From the NCBI GenBank assembly GCA_947089145.1, contig CAMUJH010000012.1:20159-84158 (forward strand): DNA of 64,000 nucleotides, written 5' to 3'. Of this stretch, positions 48,096-57,326 are shown piece after piece; the first letter of the stretch is position 1; each line of letters opens with the position of its first letter. Position numbers and translations under genes: made by a program. Source of the stretch: an uncultured Hungatella sp. Its GTDB lineage: Bacteria > Bacillota > Clostridia > Lachnospirales > Lachnospiraceae. The notes under the pieces were generated by a model, which was given only the letters and a program-made list of their open reading frames with translations, had not been told where the DNA came from and did no database searches.

Positions 48096-49613
48096 ATGGC
48101 ACGGTTATATGTGAAGATAAAAGAGCAGGATAACGTAGTTGTGGCGGTTCAGGATTTGAAAGCCGGAACCAAGGTTATGGAAGGCCTGGTTACCAATCAT
48201 GATATTCCTCAGGCGCACAAGATAGCGCTGCGGGACATTCCGGCGGGGGGAGAGGTCATCCGCTATGGCGTGGTTTTAGGGTATGCCATCCACGATATCA
48301 AAAAAGGAGACTGGATCAATGAGCATATGCTTGAGCTGCCGGAGAGCCCATCCGTAGATGACATGGAGTTTGGAACAAATCTTGTGAAGCGGGAGGACCT
48401 GCCTATGCCCACAAGAACCACCTGGATGGGATATAAAAATTCAGAGGGACCGGCAGGCACCAGAAACCTGCTGGGTATTGTGACCACTGTGCAGTGTGCG
48501 GCGGGAGTGCTGAAAGTGGCGGTTGAGCGCATCAAAAAGGAACTGCTTCCCAAGTATCCCAATGTGGACGGCGTAGTAGCCGTGACCCATCCATACGGCT
48601 GCGGCGTTGCCATTAATGCCCCCATGGCGTATATTCCAATCCGCGCCATCGCCAATGTTATCCGCCATCCTAATTTTGGCGGGGAGATTATGGTGGTGGG
48701 CCTTGGATGCGAGAAGCTGACCTATGACCGGGTGCTTCCAAAAGAGGACATTACCCCGGAGAATGTGCTGACTCTCCAGGACTATGCAGGTCATGACGCT
48801 ATGATGAACGGGATTATGGAGATGGCCGAGAGAAAGCTTAAGAAGCTGAATTTAAGAAAACGGGAAGAATTGCCTTTAAGCCAACTGCTTATTGGAATGC
48901 AGTGCGGCGGCAGTGATGCGTTTTCCGGCGTTTCCGCCAATCCCAGCGCAGGTTATGCGGCGGATATGCTGGTACGGGGCGGGGCAACTGTGATGTTCAG
49001 CGAGGTAACCGAGGTGAGGGACGGCGTACATATACTGGCAAAACGCTGCCCGGATGCTTATACCCGTGACAGGCTGGCTGAGGAGATGAAATGGTATGAT
49101 AAGTATCTGGCCGACGGCGGAGTAGGGCGCGATGCCAACCCGACTCCCGGCAACAAGCAGGGCGGCCTGGCCAATATTGTGGAGAAAGCCATGGGCAGCA
49201 TCGCAAAAAGCGGAACCAGCCAGATCGTGGAAGTTCTGTCCCCGGCTCAAAAGCCTACGAAGCATGGCTTGATCTATGCGGCAACCCCGGCCAGCGACAT
49301 TGTATGCGGTCCCTGCCAGGTTGCCAGCGGCATCGGCCTGCAGGTGTTCATGACCGGAAGAGGAACCCCCTACGGACTGGACATCAGCCCGGTAATCAAG
49401 GTCTGCAGCCGAAATGAGATGAAGGATCATTGGTTTGACCTGATAGATATTTCCGCAGGCGATGTGGCTACGGGAGAAAAGACCATTGCCGATGTGGGGC
49501 AGGAGATCTTTGATATGATTCTGGATGTGGCCAGCGGCATAAAGGAGCCTTACAGCGATAAGTATGGCTTCCACAATGACATGTGTATTTTTAACCCCGC
49601 GCCAATAACGTGA
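48096..49613 (+). CDS. garD: UxaA-family dehydratase, likely galactarate dehydratase
   Basis: The 505-residue protein has an N-terminal SAF-like domain (about 1-85) with DLKAGTKV and AIHDIKKGDW. The UxaA/GarD core follows: GPAGTRNLLGIVTTVQC, HPYGCGV, GLGCEK and GGSDAFSGVSANP, with conserved Cys and Asp for an iron site. UxaA dehydrates altronate and GarD galactarate. The reductase, aldolase and kinase beside it favour galactarate or glucarate dehydration as the entry step. AGAAGGAG precedes the ATG. Confidence 0.85.
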   Translation: MARLYVKIKEQDNVVVAVQDLKAGTKVMEGLVTNHDIPQAHKIALRDIPAGGEVIRYGVVLGYAIHDIKKGDWINEHMLELPESPSVDDMEFGTNLVKREDLPMPTRTTWMGYKNSEGPAGTRNLLGIVTTVQCAAGVLKVAVERIKKELLPKYPNVDGVVAVTHPYGCGVAINAPMAYIPIRAIANVIRHPNFGGEIMVVGLGCEKLTYDRVLPKEDITPENVLTLQDYAGHDAMMNGIMEMAERKLKKLNLRKREELPLSQLLIGMQCGGSDAFSGVSANPSAGYAADMLVRGGATVMFSEVTEVRDGVHILAKRCPDAYTRDRLAEEMKWYDKYLADGGVGRDANPTPGNKQGGLANIVEKAMGSIAKSGTSQIVEVLSPAQKPTKHGLIYAATPASDIVCGPCQVASGIGLQVFMTGRGTPYGLDISPVIKVCSRNEMKDHWFDLIDISAGDVATGEKTIADVGQEIFDMILDVASGIKEPYSDKYGFHNDMCIFNPAPIT

Positions 49614-49657
49614 TAACAGATAGAGCATCTGATAAATAGATGACAGGAGGGAATTTT

Positions 49658-50503
49658 ATGCTGCAACTAGGTTTGCGTATTCATGATGCAGAAAGGCTGC
49701 CTATGGAGAAACTGCTTGGAGTGGTGCGGGCCAAAGGATACACCTGTGTTCATCTGGCTTTGAGCAAAGCTATGAAAGAGTATCCTTCCGGGCCGTCTGC
49801 GCTGACGCCAGGGTATGCCCATTATCTTAAGAGGCTTTTTGAGCGGAATGAGATGGATATTGCCGTGCTGGGAAATTATCTGAATCTGGCACACCCAGAT
49901 GGGGAAATAATCCGGCAGACGCTGGAAAAGTACTATGCCCATATCCGTTTTGCTTCTTTGCTTGGCTGCGGCATGGTGGGAACCGAGACGGGAGCTCCCA
50001 ATGCCGAATACAGGTTCTGTCCGGAATGCCGCTCTGATGCCGCACTTTCTGTTTTTATTAAAAACTTAAAACCTGTAGTACGATGTGCGGAACAATTTGG
50101 CGTGATTCTGGCTATAGAACCGGTAGCCCGTCATATTGTATGGAACGCCAGACGGGCCAGGACGGTGCTGGATGAAATCGGCTCCCATAATCTGCAGATT
50201 CTGTTTGATCCGGTTAATCTGCTTGATTTGGATAATGTGGACTCCAGGGATGAAGTATTTGCAGAGGCAATGGAACTTCTTGGCCCGGATATTGCCATGG
50301 TACATTTTAAAGATTTCCTTCATGTAAATGAAGGCTATGGCCTAAAGGCTGTCGGCGCCGGGACAGGTGAAATGGATTTTACAGAGATCATGAGATTTAT
50401 AAAAAGGGAGAAACCATTTATTTACGGCACTTTGGAGAATACAACTCCTGAAAATGCAGAATACTGCGGTATGAGGATGCGGGAGATTTATAATACGGTA
50501 TAA
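49658..50503 (+). CDS. Sugar phosphate isomerase/epimerase-like TIM barrel protein
   Basis: The 281-residue AP-endonuclease-2-type TIM barrel is recognised by LGLRIHDAERLP, VGTETGAP, ILAIEPVARHIVWN and VHFKDFLHVNEG, whose Glu and His/Asp would bind a divalent metal. ATG 49658 lies 6 nt after ACAGGAGGG. As the fifth gene of the galactarate-type run it may isomerise a hydroxy-acid or sugar intermediate, but the substrate is unknown. Confidence 0.82.
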   Translation: MLQLGLRIHDAERLPMEKLLGVVRAKGYTCVHLALSKAMKEYPSGPSALTPGYAHYLKRLFERNEMDIAVLGNYLNLAHPDGEIIRQTLEKYYAHIRFASLLGCGMVGTETGAPNAEYRFCPECRSDAALSVFIKNLKPVVRCAEQFGVILAIEPVARHIVWNARRARTVLDEIGSHNLQILFDPVNLLDLDNVDSRDEVFAEAMELLGPDIAMVHFKDFLHVNEGYGLKAVGAGTGEMDFTEIMRFIKREKPFIYGTLENTTPENAEYCGMRMREIYNTV

Positions 50504-50875
50504 TCAAAACAGACTTTTTATTTCTAGGCTTAACAATTGCTCTGACTGCTCTGAGAACCTATTTTACTGTAACAGTTGATTTTGCAGTGAGTCCGGCTGA
50601 TTAAGGGGGTGAATAAGGCTGAGGGGAAGGGGTTGATTAGAAATTTTTAATAATACACCAGTCATAGTTCATGTACATAGCTTTGAAAGCTCATGTCGGT
50701 TTTGAAAGTGAGGCGCAGTTAATGTCAGATATAAAACACGATGTAACCACAGAGCTGGTTATAGCGTGCGGCAATAGCAACCGTGGTCTGTATCACATCA
50801 TTAGAGAATCCTGCTCCAGACCTCATCAGCAAAAAATAATTGATAAGGCAAAGATAAGAAAAAACTTTTTTGATA
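50504..50875 (+). other. Spacer without recognised gene
   Basis: No convincing coding frame was found. A 76-codon frame at 50671-50901 has no ribosome site and no recognised motif and runs into the palindrome. Confidence 0.5.
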
Positions 50876-50919
50876 TGCCAAAATGTATTTTTATGATATG
50901 ATAAAAATACATTTTGGCA
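50876..50919. repeat. Perfect 19-bp palindrome with 6-nt loop
   Basis: Arms TGCCAAAATGTATTTTTAT and its reverse complement enclose GATATG. Outer TAAGGC (near 50854) and GCCTTA (near 50922) may extend the pairing. It lies just before an oxidoreductase remnant. It could be a bidirectional terminator or an operator. Confidence 0.75.
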
Positions 50920-50943
50920 AAGCCTTATAGGAGAATTATATTT

Positions 50944-51242
50944 ATGGAAATCATCAGCCAGCCAATGGAGATAAACGGATGTGAGCCGGTGGGCCCCAGC
51001 GCGATAATCCACCCCAATGCCGGAAAAGGTTCTCTTTTGCTCCCCGTGAACTGACAAAGAAAGAGATAGAGGAGATTGCATCCGGCTTTGCCCAGGCGGC
51101 CAGGAGAGTGAAAGCAGCCGGAGTTGACGGAGTGGAGATCCATTCGGCACACGGCTGCCTTCTAAACCAGTTCTACTCGATGCTGCTGAATTTAAGCATG
51201 GATATTGCCAGGCTGATGACAAGAGGAAGGGGTTGTATTTGA
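50944..51242 (+). pseudogene. Old-yellow-enzyme (NADH:flavin oxidoreductase) remnant
   Basis: A start with MEIISQPMEINGCE breaks after about 35 codons. In another frame the family segment RELTKKEIEEIASGFAQAA, GVDGVEIHSAHGCLLNQFYS follows, with the FMN/substrate His pair. The expected GGS repeats and C-terminal half are missing. Only two N-terminal portions of a roughly 350-650-residue protein remain. Confidence 0.75.
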
Positions 51243-51244
51243 CA

Positions 51245-52276
51245 ATGATTGACAGCAAATTGGTTTTGGCCTATATCGGCAATGGAAAAAGCGCAAACCG
51301 CTACCACATTCCCTTTGTGCTTCAGAGGAAGGACAGATTTGTGGTTAAGACGATTTTTAGCCCCCATATCCACCATGACATCTGGAGGGAGATTCCCGGG
51401 GTTCACTATACGGAACATGTGGATGAAGTGTTCGGCGACCCGGAGATTGACATGGTAGTGGTGAATACCTGTCCTGATTTCCACTATGAGTACGCAAAGC
51501 GCACCTTGGAGAGCGGGAAACACTGCCTCTGTGAGAAGCCGTTTATGCCTTCCGGTGACCAGGCCAGGGAGATTTTTCAGATGGCCAAGGAGAGGGGGCT
51601 GTACTGTTCGGCTTATCAGAACCGTCGCTATGACAGTGATTTTCTGACGGTTCAGAAAGTGATGGAGAGCAAAAAGCTTGGCGATCTTTTGGAGCTGGAG
51701 ATGCACTATGACTATTATCGGCCGGAGGTTCCGGAAGGGAGAAATTCTTTCAGCGCCTCAAGTTCTTATCTTTACGGCCATGGGTGCCATACTTTGGACC
51801 AGGTGATCAGCTATTTCGGAGAGCCTGACCGGATTCACTATGATGTGCGGCAGCTTTTGGGGGAGGGCCGCATGAACGATTATTTTGATATTGACATGTA
51901 TTACGGAACCCTGAAGGTGTCGGTGAAGTCCAGCTATTTCCGGGTGAAGTCCAGGCCAAAGTTTATTGTTTACGGCAAAAGGGGGATGTTTGTGAAGGAG
52001 ACGGACGACCGGCAGGAGGAGCATTTAAAGATGTTCTATATGCCGGGGCAGCCGGGGTTCGGATTGGATAAGCCCAGGCATTACGGGGTGCTGACTTATT
52101 ATGATGAGGATGGAGTGTTCCATGAGGAGAAGGTGCCAAGCGTGCCGGGGGATTACGGACGGGTGTATGACGGGATTTATGAGTGCATTGTAAATGGGAA
52201 AGAGCCGATTATCAAACCATGGCAGACTTTGCTTCAGATGGAGCTGCTGGAAAACGGCGTTAAAGATTTGAGATAG
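51245..52276 (+). CDS. Gfo/Idh/MocA-family oxidoreductase
   Basis: The 343-residue NAD(P)-dependent dehydrogenase has a Rossmann start (LAYIGNGKSANRYHIPF), the conserved CLCEKPFMPS at about 101-110 with the catalytic-type Lys, and a beta-sheet C-terminal domain with GCHTLDQVISYFG. It likely oxidises a sugar, inositol or their derivative. The start is uncertain: TTG 51239 has better spacing from AGGAAGGGG. It lies behind remnants and is not tied to a clear operon. Confidence 0.83.
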   Translation: MIDSKLVLAYIGNGKSANRYHIPFVLQRKDRFVVKTIFSPHIHHDIWREIPGVHYTEHVDEVFGDPEIDMVVVNTCPDFHYEYAKRTLESGKHCLCEKPFMPSGDQAREIFQMAKERGLYCSAYQNRRYDSDFLTVQKVMESKKLGDLLELEMHYDYYRPEVPEGRNSFSASSSYLYGHGCHTLDQVISYFGEPDRIHYDVRQLLGEGRMNDYFDIDMYYGTLKVSVKSSYFRVKSRPKFIVYGKRGMFVKETDDRQEEHLKMFYMPGQPGFGLDKPRHYGVLTYYDEDGVFHEEKVPSVPGDYGRVYDGIYECIVNGKEPIIKPWQTLLQMELLENGVKDLR

Positions 52277-52403
52277 GTCTGAAATGACATTTTTGTATAA
52301 CCTTCCTGGGAAGGGCCGGGCTGTGGGCGGAAATGCGCATGGCGCGGCCTTTCCGCAATTTTGTGCTGGCTTCATAAAGGGCCTTGTCCGATGATGTACA
52401 TAA

Positions 52404-52607
<204 letters not shown>

Positions 52608-52612
52608 CCGAT

Positions 52613-52672
52613 AAAAACAGTGTTTTGACGTTTTGGCCGGAAGAGGCAGGACTTTAAAACACTGTTTTTTCA
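52613..52672 (+). terminator. Intrinsic terminator after the GH1 remnant
   Basis: Arms AAAACAGTGTTTT and AAAACACTGTTTT enclose a GC-rich loop and end in a T-run. It separates the remnant from the next Gfo gene. Confidence 0.75.
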
Positions 52673-52733
52673 TAACACGCTATTTACGAAGGGGAACTCA
52701 AGGGGTAAAATAGGGAAAAGAAGGAGGCGTGTT

Positions 52734-53726
52734 ATGAGGATCGGAGTTGTGGGAAACGGGAATATCGTGAAGAGATTTTTAAAAGACGCAGGTAACGTGG
52801 AGGATGTAAAGATCATGGCCATATGCGTGCGGGAGCAGAGCCGGAATAAGGGGGAGGAACTGGCGCTTGCCTATGGAATGGATGTTTACACGGATTACGG
52901 GGAATTTCTGGAACGTGGGGACATGGATGTGGTCTATGTGGGACTTATTAATACCCAGCACTATCCATATGCGAGACAGGCACTTTTGGCGGGAAAGCAT
53001 GTGATTTGTGAAAAGCCCTTGACGGTCACATGGGAAGAGGCCAGGGAACTGGCTGATTTGGCCCGGAAGCAGGGACTCTTTTTGTGGGAGGCATTTAAGC
53101 TGCCTTACGGTCCGGTGGTTCCTGCCGTGAAGAAGCATATGGACAGACTGGGGGCTGTCCGTCTGGTGCAGTGCAGCTATTGCCGCACCGGAAAGGTCTA
53201 TGAGGAGTATCTGGCAGGGGTGGTTCGGCCGGTGCTTGATCCGGAGTGCGGCGGGGGAAGTTTGTATGATGTCAATATATACAACCTGCATTTTGTGGTG
53301 TGGCTTTTCGGAAAGCCGAAGAGCGTGGAATACTCTGCGGCGGCGCAGGGGTTTAACGGTGTGGATACTTCCGGTACGGCGGTTTTGCGCTACGACGGGT
53401 TTCAGGCGGTCTGTACGGCGGCTATGGACTGTGACGGCGACAATTTTTGTCTGGTACAGGGTGAAAAAGGATGGATTAAGGCGGAGGGGCCTGTAAGCTC
53501 CTCTTCACAGGCTGTCCTGAACACAGGCGCAGGAAGTGAGGTAATTGCGGAAAATCCCGATAAGGGGCGGCTGAAGGCGGAGATTACGGAATTTGCCAGA
53601 CAGTTTCACGCCGGGGATTACAAAGCCTGCTATGATGCGCTGGAACACAGCCTTACGGTGATGGAGGTGCTGGAACAATGCAGGAAAAGACAACGAGGAG
53701 ACGGAAAAAGCGTGCAGGGACATTAA
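52734..53726 (+). CDS. Gfo/Idh/MocA-family oxidoreductase
   Basis: The 330-residue dehydrogenase has RIGVVGNGNIVKRFL at the N-terminus, HVICEKPLTVTWEEARE at about 86-103 and the C-terminal GGGSLYDVNIYNLHFV, matching the scyllo-inositol/glucose-fructose type. The AAGGAGGCG ribosome site is good. It is monocistronic by position, with a terminator ahead of it and an inverted repeat after it. It is not close in sequence to the other Gfo protein. Confidence 0.87.
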   Translation: MRIGVVGNGNIVKRFLKDAGNVEDVKIMAICVREQSRNKGEELALAYGMDVYTDYGEFLERGDMDVVYVGLINTQHYPYARQALLAGKHVICEKPLTVTWEEARELADLARKQGLFLWEAFKLPYGPVVPAVKKHMDRLGAVRLVQCSYCRTGKVYEEYLAGVVRPVLDPECGGGSLYDVNIYNLHFVVWLFGKPKSVEYSAAAQGFNGVDTSGTAVLRYDGFQAVCTAAMDCDGDNFCLVQGEKGWIKAEGPVSSSSQAVLNTGAGSEVIAENPDKGRLKAEITEFARQFHAGDYKACYDALEHSLTVMEVLEQCRKRQRGDGKSVQGH

Positions 53727-53893
53727 TGAAAACTGCCCGGCCCTGGAAGCTTTTCAGAATAAAAACTCCGCTGATATCGTGAGAACAGGATGTTCGAAAG
53801 GGCGGGGGTGTCTGGCGGTGAAGGAGCAATGCATCCCGTTTGATACCAAGTAGAATGAAATTTTCGCCGATGTATGTAATTATTGTTATAGCC

Positions 53894-53940
53894 ATAAGGA
53901 ATCTTTTTGCCCGGTTCTGACAGACAAGAAGATTCCTTAT
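53894..53940. terminator. Likely terminator hairpin after the second Gfo gene
   Basis: A perfect 12-bp repeat ATAAGGAATCTT/AAGATTCCTTAT has a 23-nt loop. A T-run follows the left arm. It may end the plus-strand transcript or the minus-strand small gene. Confidence 0.55.
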
Positions 53941-53966
53941 GAACTCCATATTTAGGGATGGCGGCT

Positions 53967-54245
53967 TTATTTCTTCTGCATTTTTTTTAATACCAATTTC
54001 AAGAGCAAACGGGCAGTCCCTCCGCATATGGAAATCAGAAATCCGTCTTTTACCAGTATTTCTCCGATCCCCATATGGATGGCATACTGTATCTGCACCT
54101 CTAACGGCGGTTCCTGGCAGGGGATACCTGCCTTAACCACGCAGTAATATACACCTATGAACAAAATAATAATGCCAGCTGCTATAATGGCGTTAATCAT
54201 CTGACAGAGAAATGCTTCGCCTTTTGTCAGCTTCCCATATTCCAT
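53967..54245 (-). CDS. Small membrane protein of unknown family
   Basis: A 92-residue frame from ATG 54245, preceded by a GAGAGG/TTAGGA purine stretch, has one strong hydrophobic helix (NAIIAAGIIILFIGVYYCVV, about 17-36) and a weaker C-terminal one. The tail is basic (LKKMQKK). The frame extends upstream to 54416 without support. It is not recognised and could be a degraded gene. Confidence 0.4.
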   Translation of the reverse strand: MEYGKLTKGEAFLCQMINAIIAAGIIILFIGVYYCVVKAGIPCQEPPLEVQIQYAIHMGIGEILVKDGFLISICGGTARLLLKLVLKKMQKK

Positions 54246-54437
54246 AAGTTTTCCTAACCTCTCATCTTTATTTTGCCTTTTGCCCCATAAGCCGGAAGTT
54301 AAAATGAGGCTGAACTTGGTGAATTTCGTCAGAGGGAATTGGATAAGGTATGTCACACGATCATATAAGCAGCATCCGTGATATAAGACGCTGTCCTCCG
54401 AGATCCCGCAACCCATTTTTCGCCGCTTTTTTACTGC

Positions 54438-56768
54438 TTACTCTGTCACGTACTGAATGCCGGCTTCTTTCACAATCCTATCCATCACGTCATCACAGGC
54501 CTTAACGCAAATCCCTTTCTCGCCCTTCTCATTTTTTTCCCACTTCACAGAAACCTTCCCCCAGGGAGTCACGCTTTCCCCTTTGGCCCAGCGAAGATAC
54601 CCGGTTTCCGGTTTCACCAGAATTTTCCCATACCCGGGCGCTCCGGGTCTTACGCCCAGAATAACAGACGGCAGCTCATAGAGAGCCAGGGCTCCCCAGG
54701 CATGGCACTCGCTTCGCGGATCGTCATCCGACTCCGCTACTGTAGTCATATGGTTCCTCACCATATCCCTCCACGCATCCCAGCACCTTTCGGTCTTTGC
54801 ATAGGCCCCGGCAGTCTCGAGAGCCCGGAACAGATACCAAGCCATGGAAACGGTACACTGGGCGTACCGCTCCCTGTTCCTCAAGGTTTCCATAAGATTC
54901 CTTTTGCCTGTCTCTGCGTCCAGGACCCCGGCCAGAATCCCAAATACCTGGCAGTGCTGGCTGTATTCCCGGACCCCGGGTCCGTCTGTCACCCAGCCGT
55001 TCTCGTCTACGCAGAAAGACTTTACACTCTCCTCCACCTGGCTCCTGAGCTTCCTGTACTCCTGAGCCTGCTCCTGTCTTCCCAGAAACCCTGTAAGCTC
55101 TGCCGCTTTCTCAAGCCCTATCATATACAAAAGGCTCTCCATGGTCAGAGGTCCCTTCTCTGCGGCTTTCGGAACCCCGACCTTCCACTGGGGCGCCCAG
55201 TCGATAAAGGACCAGAACTTTGCCTGCCTGTAATACCCGCCGACTCTCCCGACATATCCCTCTTTAGTCCGGTTCCGCTCAAAAAACGCCAGAACCTGCT
55301 CCACAGCCGGCATGTGATAACGGATCAGATCCTTATCCCCAAAATACATCATGTGGTCAAACACCATCCACACATAGAAAATCGAAAATCCTGGAATCAC
55401 ATTGGGCCTGGTGTTGGGATAGGCGCTGCAAAGAAGCCCGTCATATCGCTGAGCCCTCTTAAAATCATCCATGCATTTTCTGGCCAGCCGGTCATCCATG
55501 GATACACTGTAAGTATACAAAATCTGCGCCCTGGAATCCATCACATATTGAAGCTGCTCATAATACGGACAATCCATGTACGTCTCATGCATACACCGTT
55601 TGAGAGTTCTGGCGCTGATATTCCAGATATCCCCCAGCGAATCATCGGAAGTCTCAGCCCGGGCCTGGATATCCAGAGGATACCCGGTCTCCTCAAAGGA
55701 AATATCCCGTATCCCCAAAGGCGCATCCCCGGTAACCACCTTAAGTTTTACGAACCTAAACGTCCTGAACCAGAACGGCTCATAGACCTCCGGTTCCTCC
55801 GGCGTCCCGCCTCCTGCAGGTCTGAATACATCCTGATACCCGAGAAGAACCCCGTTTTCCGCATCCGTCCTGTCCCCCTTTACAGGCTTTCCGTTCCCTT
55901 CCGCCAGATCCATTCTCACATAGCTCTCCGCCTGCACAATCTCAATCACCGCTCCCTGCCCCTGCTCAAAAGCCAGGTGCAAATAAGCCGTCATCTCCTC
56001 CCCTGCGTGAAACTCCACGATCTCCTCCCGGTTGGGCCCGATCTCCACGGTTTTGTTTCCTTGTATCAAATCCTCCCAGCGTTCCCTGGAAAGCTCAGAC
56101 TTTCTTACTGCCGTGACCTCACAAAACCGCCCCGGGTTCCTCCTCATATAGGGGATGGTCCTTGCATTCAGATTTCCCGGGCTCACCGCATCACGGATAA
56201 GGCTCCTCTCATAAGGACAGGCTGCTTCCCATGCAGCATCCGCATACCCGGGACACATCCACCGTCTCATGCTCTCATCCCCTGTTACATCCTCATAAAA
56301 ATGCAGAGGCGAGAACCCTTTCGCCTCCCTGACAAACTGAACCCTCTCGTCAATCCTGCATTTCCAAGTCCCGTTCCCGGAGATATCTGTACTTTCCCCC
56401 TGGCACACAATCTGCCCCTCCACAAAAAGCCCGGGAATATGGCTCCCCACCATGCTCTGGTTGCTCTCTGACGGATTCAGGGGAAACCTGAGTGCTGCCA
56501 CTGCCAGCACATTCTCCCCCCGTCTCAGATAAGGCATGAGGGATACCTTATCATAAAACCATATCTGCCCATCCCCCTTGCTGGGTCCTGCCTCCACAAA
56601 GGTGCCGTTTACAAACAGCTTATACCTGGAATCCGCAGAAATTTTCACATCCGCCTGCTTGGCCTTCCCGTTTAAATAAACCTTCTTCCTAAACAAGACG
56701 GCAACAGGCCTTCTGTCGCACCCGCTGTCCCAGTTACGCGTCCAGATCCAATTAGAATACGCTTCCAT
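54438..56768 (-). CDS. Alpha-L-rhamnosidase-like glycosidase (GH78 type)
   Basis: The 776-residue protein has N-terminal beta-sandwich modules (carbohydrate-binding and concanavalin-like, about 1-330). A six-hairpin alpha/alpha barrel follows with MHETYMDCPYYEQLQYVMD at about 395-413, the usual GH78 catalytic-region motif, then GYYRQAKFWSFIDWAP and a C-terminal beta domain with GVRPGAPGYGKILVKP. It should hydrolyse terminal rhamnose. There is no signal peptide, so it probably acts on imported substrate. ATG 56768 follows GGAGGAG. It lies 177 bp downstream of the PTS IIA gene on the same strand. Confidence 0.82.
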   Translation of the reverse strand: MEAYSNWIWTRNWDSGCDRRPVAVLFRKKVYLNGKAKQADVKISADSRYKLFVNGTFVEAGPSKGDGQIWFYDKVSLMPYLRRGENVLAVAALRFPLNPSESNQSMVGSHIPGLFVEGQIVCQGESTDISGNGTWKCRIDERVQFVREAKGFSPLHFYEDVTGDESMRRWMCPGYADAAWEAACPYERSLIRDAVSPGNLNARTIPYMRRNPGRFCEVTAVRKSELSRERWEDLIQGNKTVEIGPNREEIVEFHAGEEMTAYLHLAFEQGQGAVIEIVQAESYVRMDLAEGNGKPVKGDRTDAENGVLLGYQDVFRPAGGGTPEEPEVYEPFWFRTFRFVKLKVVTGDAPLGIRDISFEETGYPLDIQARAETSDDSLGDIWNISARTLKRCMHETYMDCPYYEQLQYVMDSRAQILYTYSVSMDDRLARKCMDDFKRAQRYDGLLCSAYPNTRPNVIPGFSIFYVWMVFDHMMYFGDKDLIRYHMPAVEQVLAFFERNRTKEGYVGRVGGYYRQAKFWSFIDWAPQWKVGVPKAAEKGPLTMESLLYMIGLEKAAELTGFLGRQEQAQEYRKLRSQVEESVKSFCVDENGWVTDGPGVREYSQHCQVFGILAGVLDAETGKRNLMETLRNRERYAQCTVSMAWYLFRALETAGAYAKTERCWDAWRDMVRNHMTTVAESDDDPRSECHAWGALALYELPSVILGVRPGAPGYGKILVKPETGYLRWAKGESVTPWGKVSVKWEKNEKGEKGICVKACDDVMDRIVKEAGIQYVTE

Positions 56769-56945
56769 ATAATTCCTTCTCCTCCTGCTATTTTTTATGG
56801 CAGCCATTTTCCTTCCGGAACATGACTGCCATACCTAATCAAAACATTTAAACTTTTATCTCAGGGCTTACACGGCCCGGCCTTCCCCTACTTCCGCATA
56901 GGCCATAACCGGGGGAGCTGACATGCACTCCGGCAGGCGAAATCC

Positions 56946-57281
56946 TTACATCTGCCTTTCCAGCCTTTGATACACATCCACCAATTCCGCCGCCATCATG
57001 CGGAAGGTTTCTGCACACATCATCTGATCCTCCCCATGAATCAAAATCAGGTTAATCTCAGCCCCCCTGCCGCAGTCTGTCAAAGACGCAGCCCCGGCCT
57101 CCAGAAACTCCCCGTGAATCTCGTGGGCTTTCCCAAAGCACTTGTCGCCTTCGTCCATGAGCCTGCCAGCCTTCTCAAAATCACCGGTCTTGGCTGATCT
57201 CACCGCCTCCATGTACCTGGCTCTGGCCAGACCTGCCGTGCTGATCATCTGTACAATCCTTGAAACATTTTCCTCACTCAT
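56946..57281 (-). CDS. PTS lactose/cellobiose-family EIIA
   Basis: The 111-residue helical protein has the typical EIIA-Lac/Cel pattern: MISTAGLARARYMEAV, AHEIHGEFLEAG and the phospho-His segment LILIHGEDQMM. It takes phosphate from HPr and passes it to IIB. ATG 57281 follows AGGAG; an in-frame TTG three codons upstream is less likely. It lies downstream of the IIC gene in the same orientation. Confidence 0.88.
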   Translation of the reverse strand: MSEENVSRIVQMISTAGLARARYMEAVRSAKTGDFEKAGRLMDEGDKCFGKAHEIHGEFLEAGAASLTDCGRGAEINLILIHGEDQMMCAETFRMMAAELVDVYQRLERQM

Positions 57282-57326
57282 GCCAGCCAACTCCTGCCTG
57301 TAAAATCACTGTTGCTGTCCTTTCAA

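Noticed and set aside
54702-56471. A 589-codon open frame on the plus strand opposite the rhamnosidase gene
   Set aside because: It is antisense to a gene with clear GH78 motifs, has no ribosome site and shows no family resemblance. It arises from codon bias.
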